A model generated the notes under the pieces. The model had not been told where the DNA came from and made no database searches. It saw only the letters and a list, made by a program, of their open reading frames with translations. From the NCBI GenBank assembly GCA_018303225.1, contig JAGVYO010000016.1, positions 1-11,412 on the forward strand: a stretch of 11,412 nucleotides of DNA, read 5' to 3'. Source of the DNA: Candidatus Woesearchaeota archaeon (lineage in GTDB: Archaea; Nanobdellota; Nanobdellia; Woesearchaeales; JAGVYO01). Position 1 is the first letter of the stretch; each line of letters starts with the position of its first letter. The translations under genes and the position numbers were made by a program. Positions 10,603 through 11,412 of the stretch are shown piece by piece.

Positions 10603-11412
10603 CTAATAGAACAGGTTGCAGATATCCTTCCCCAGTTCTTCGCTCAATTTAAAGTTTTCCCTGTAATCCACAGGAACTTCGATGATGCTGATCTCTTTCG
10701 CTTTGATGGCTTTTTTCAGCAGCGGCAGCAGGTCTTCTGTTTTTTTGACAGAATATCCCTTGGCGCCGAAGCTTTCCGCATACATGACAAAGTCAGGATT
10801 GGTGAAATCAACCCCGAACGTCTTCTTGTAGTGGTCCTGCTGCTTCCATTCGCACAGCCCGTATTTCTTGTCCGTGAAAATGACGACCGTGAAATGCACG
10901 CCCAGCCGTTTCGCTGTTTCAAGCTCCTGGGAGTTCATCAAAAAGCCGCCGTCCCCGGTAGCGGCCACGATGTTCACATCCGGGTTGGCCAGTTTCGCGG
11001 CAATCGCCCCCGGAACGGCAATGCCCATGGACGCAAACCCGTTGGAGATGATGCACGTGTTCGGCTTCTTGGTGGGGAACATCCGCGCGATCCATACCTT
11101 ATGGGCGCCTACGTCAGAGATGAGGATGTCATCCGGGGCCATGGCTTCCCGTAAATCCCAGATCAGCTTCTGCGGCTTCACGGGAAAATCCGTGCTTTGC
11201 CTGTTTTCCTCAAACTGGTTGAGGATGAACTTGCGCAGCTTGTTGGGGTAGTCGGGCATCTTCTTGTTGAACTTGGTCAGGTGGGTGAGCTTCTTCAGCG
11301 TTATCTTGATGTCCCCGACCAACTCGACTTCGGGATGGTAAAAGAAATCCACCTCGGCCGGCTTGGAATCGATGTGGACGATGCTCTTGGTGTTGGTCTT
11401 GTTCCAGAACGA
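10603..11412 (-). CDS. alsS: Thiamine-diphosphate enzyme, acetolactate synthase (AlsS-like), N-terminus beyond the window
   Basis: The last 269 residues of a protein that is normally about 550 long; the frame is open to the window edge. It contains the end of the central domain (IVHIDSKPAEVDFFYHPEVE) and the full cofactor-binding domain with ISNGFASMGIAVPGAIAAKL and GDGGFLMNSQELETA. The C-terminal part (VDFTNPDFVMYAESFGAKG, later IIEVPVDYRENFKL) follows catabolic acetolactate synthase AlsS closely, more so than the anabolic IlvB. Such enzymes join two pyruvates into acetolactate and CO2. The metal-ligand Asn that normally follows GDG by about 27 residues is replaced: the sequence reads IFTDKKYG where AlsS has a WND motif. 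Synthesis of acetolactate or another thiamine-dependent decarboxylation are both possible. Confidence 0.85.
   Translation of the reverse strand, partial: SFWNKTNTKSIVHIDSKPAEVDFFYHPEVELVGDIKITLKKLTHLTKFNKKMPDYPNKLRKFILNQFEENRQSTDFPVKPQKLIWDLREAMAPDDILISDVGAHKVWIARMFPTKKPNTCIISNGFASMGIAVPGAIAAKLANPDVNIVAATGDGGFLMNSQELETAKRLGVHFTVVIFTDKKYGLCEWKQQDHYKKTFGVDFTNPDFVMYAESFGAKGYSVKKTEDLLPLLKKAIKAKEISIIEVPVDYRENFKLSEELGKDICNLFY

Overview
The window is archaeal chromosomal DNA. The evidence is direct: an archaeal EF-2 gene, the ribosomal proteins eL8/L7Ae, eS28 and eL24, two tRNA genes with short bulge-helix-bulge introns and no encoded CCA, an archaeal prepilin-type aspartic peptidase, and TATA boxes placed about 25 nt before several start codons, as in leaderless archaeal transcripts. 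The lineage cannot be fixed from the sequence alone. The compact operons and several small unnamed proteins would fit an uncultured DPANN-like or similar archaeon, but that is only an impression.

Layout. Positions 1-2953 (minus strand) hold a tight translation operon in the order L7Ae, eS28, eL24, nucleoside diphosphate kinase, EF-2 (EF-2 runs off the left edge). Its 5' leader may carry a kink-turn-like motif. Positions 3071-3247 hold an array of alternating hairpins. Positions 3344-5344 (plus strand) hold an A24 prepilin peptidase, a small zinc-finger protein and a MarC-family membrane protein, with two minus-strand tRNA genes interleaved: Thr(GGU), and Leu(UAA) with a non-canonical intron. 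Positions 5720-7868 (minus strand) hold an operon of four paralogous genes of unknown function, arranged as two diverged pairs. Positions 7895-8062 hold a second hairpin array built to the same plan as the first. Then come a small kinase-fold protein lacking the usual catalytic Asp (8114-8737, plus), a two-helix membrane protein (8777-9244, minus), and a glutamate dehydrogenase gene preceded by a partial acetolactate-synthase-type gene (9311-11412, minus).

How the parts work together. The left operon supplies ribosome and translation components plus NTP synthesis. The right operon links pyruvate-derived acetolactate chemistry with glutamate formation or breakdown. The middle is a mixed region of surface-structure processing, tRNAs and unknown genes.

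The strongest candidates for something undescribed are (1) the two hairpin arrays, whose order, internal loops and motifs match while their outer stems change in a compensatory way, and (2) the four-paralog operon next to the second array. A third point is the tRNA-Leu precursor, with an apparent intron between nucleotides 8 and 9 and a duplicated 5' end in its leader.
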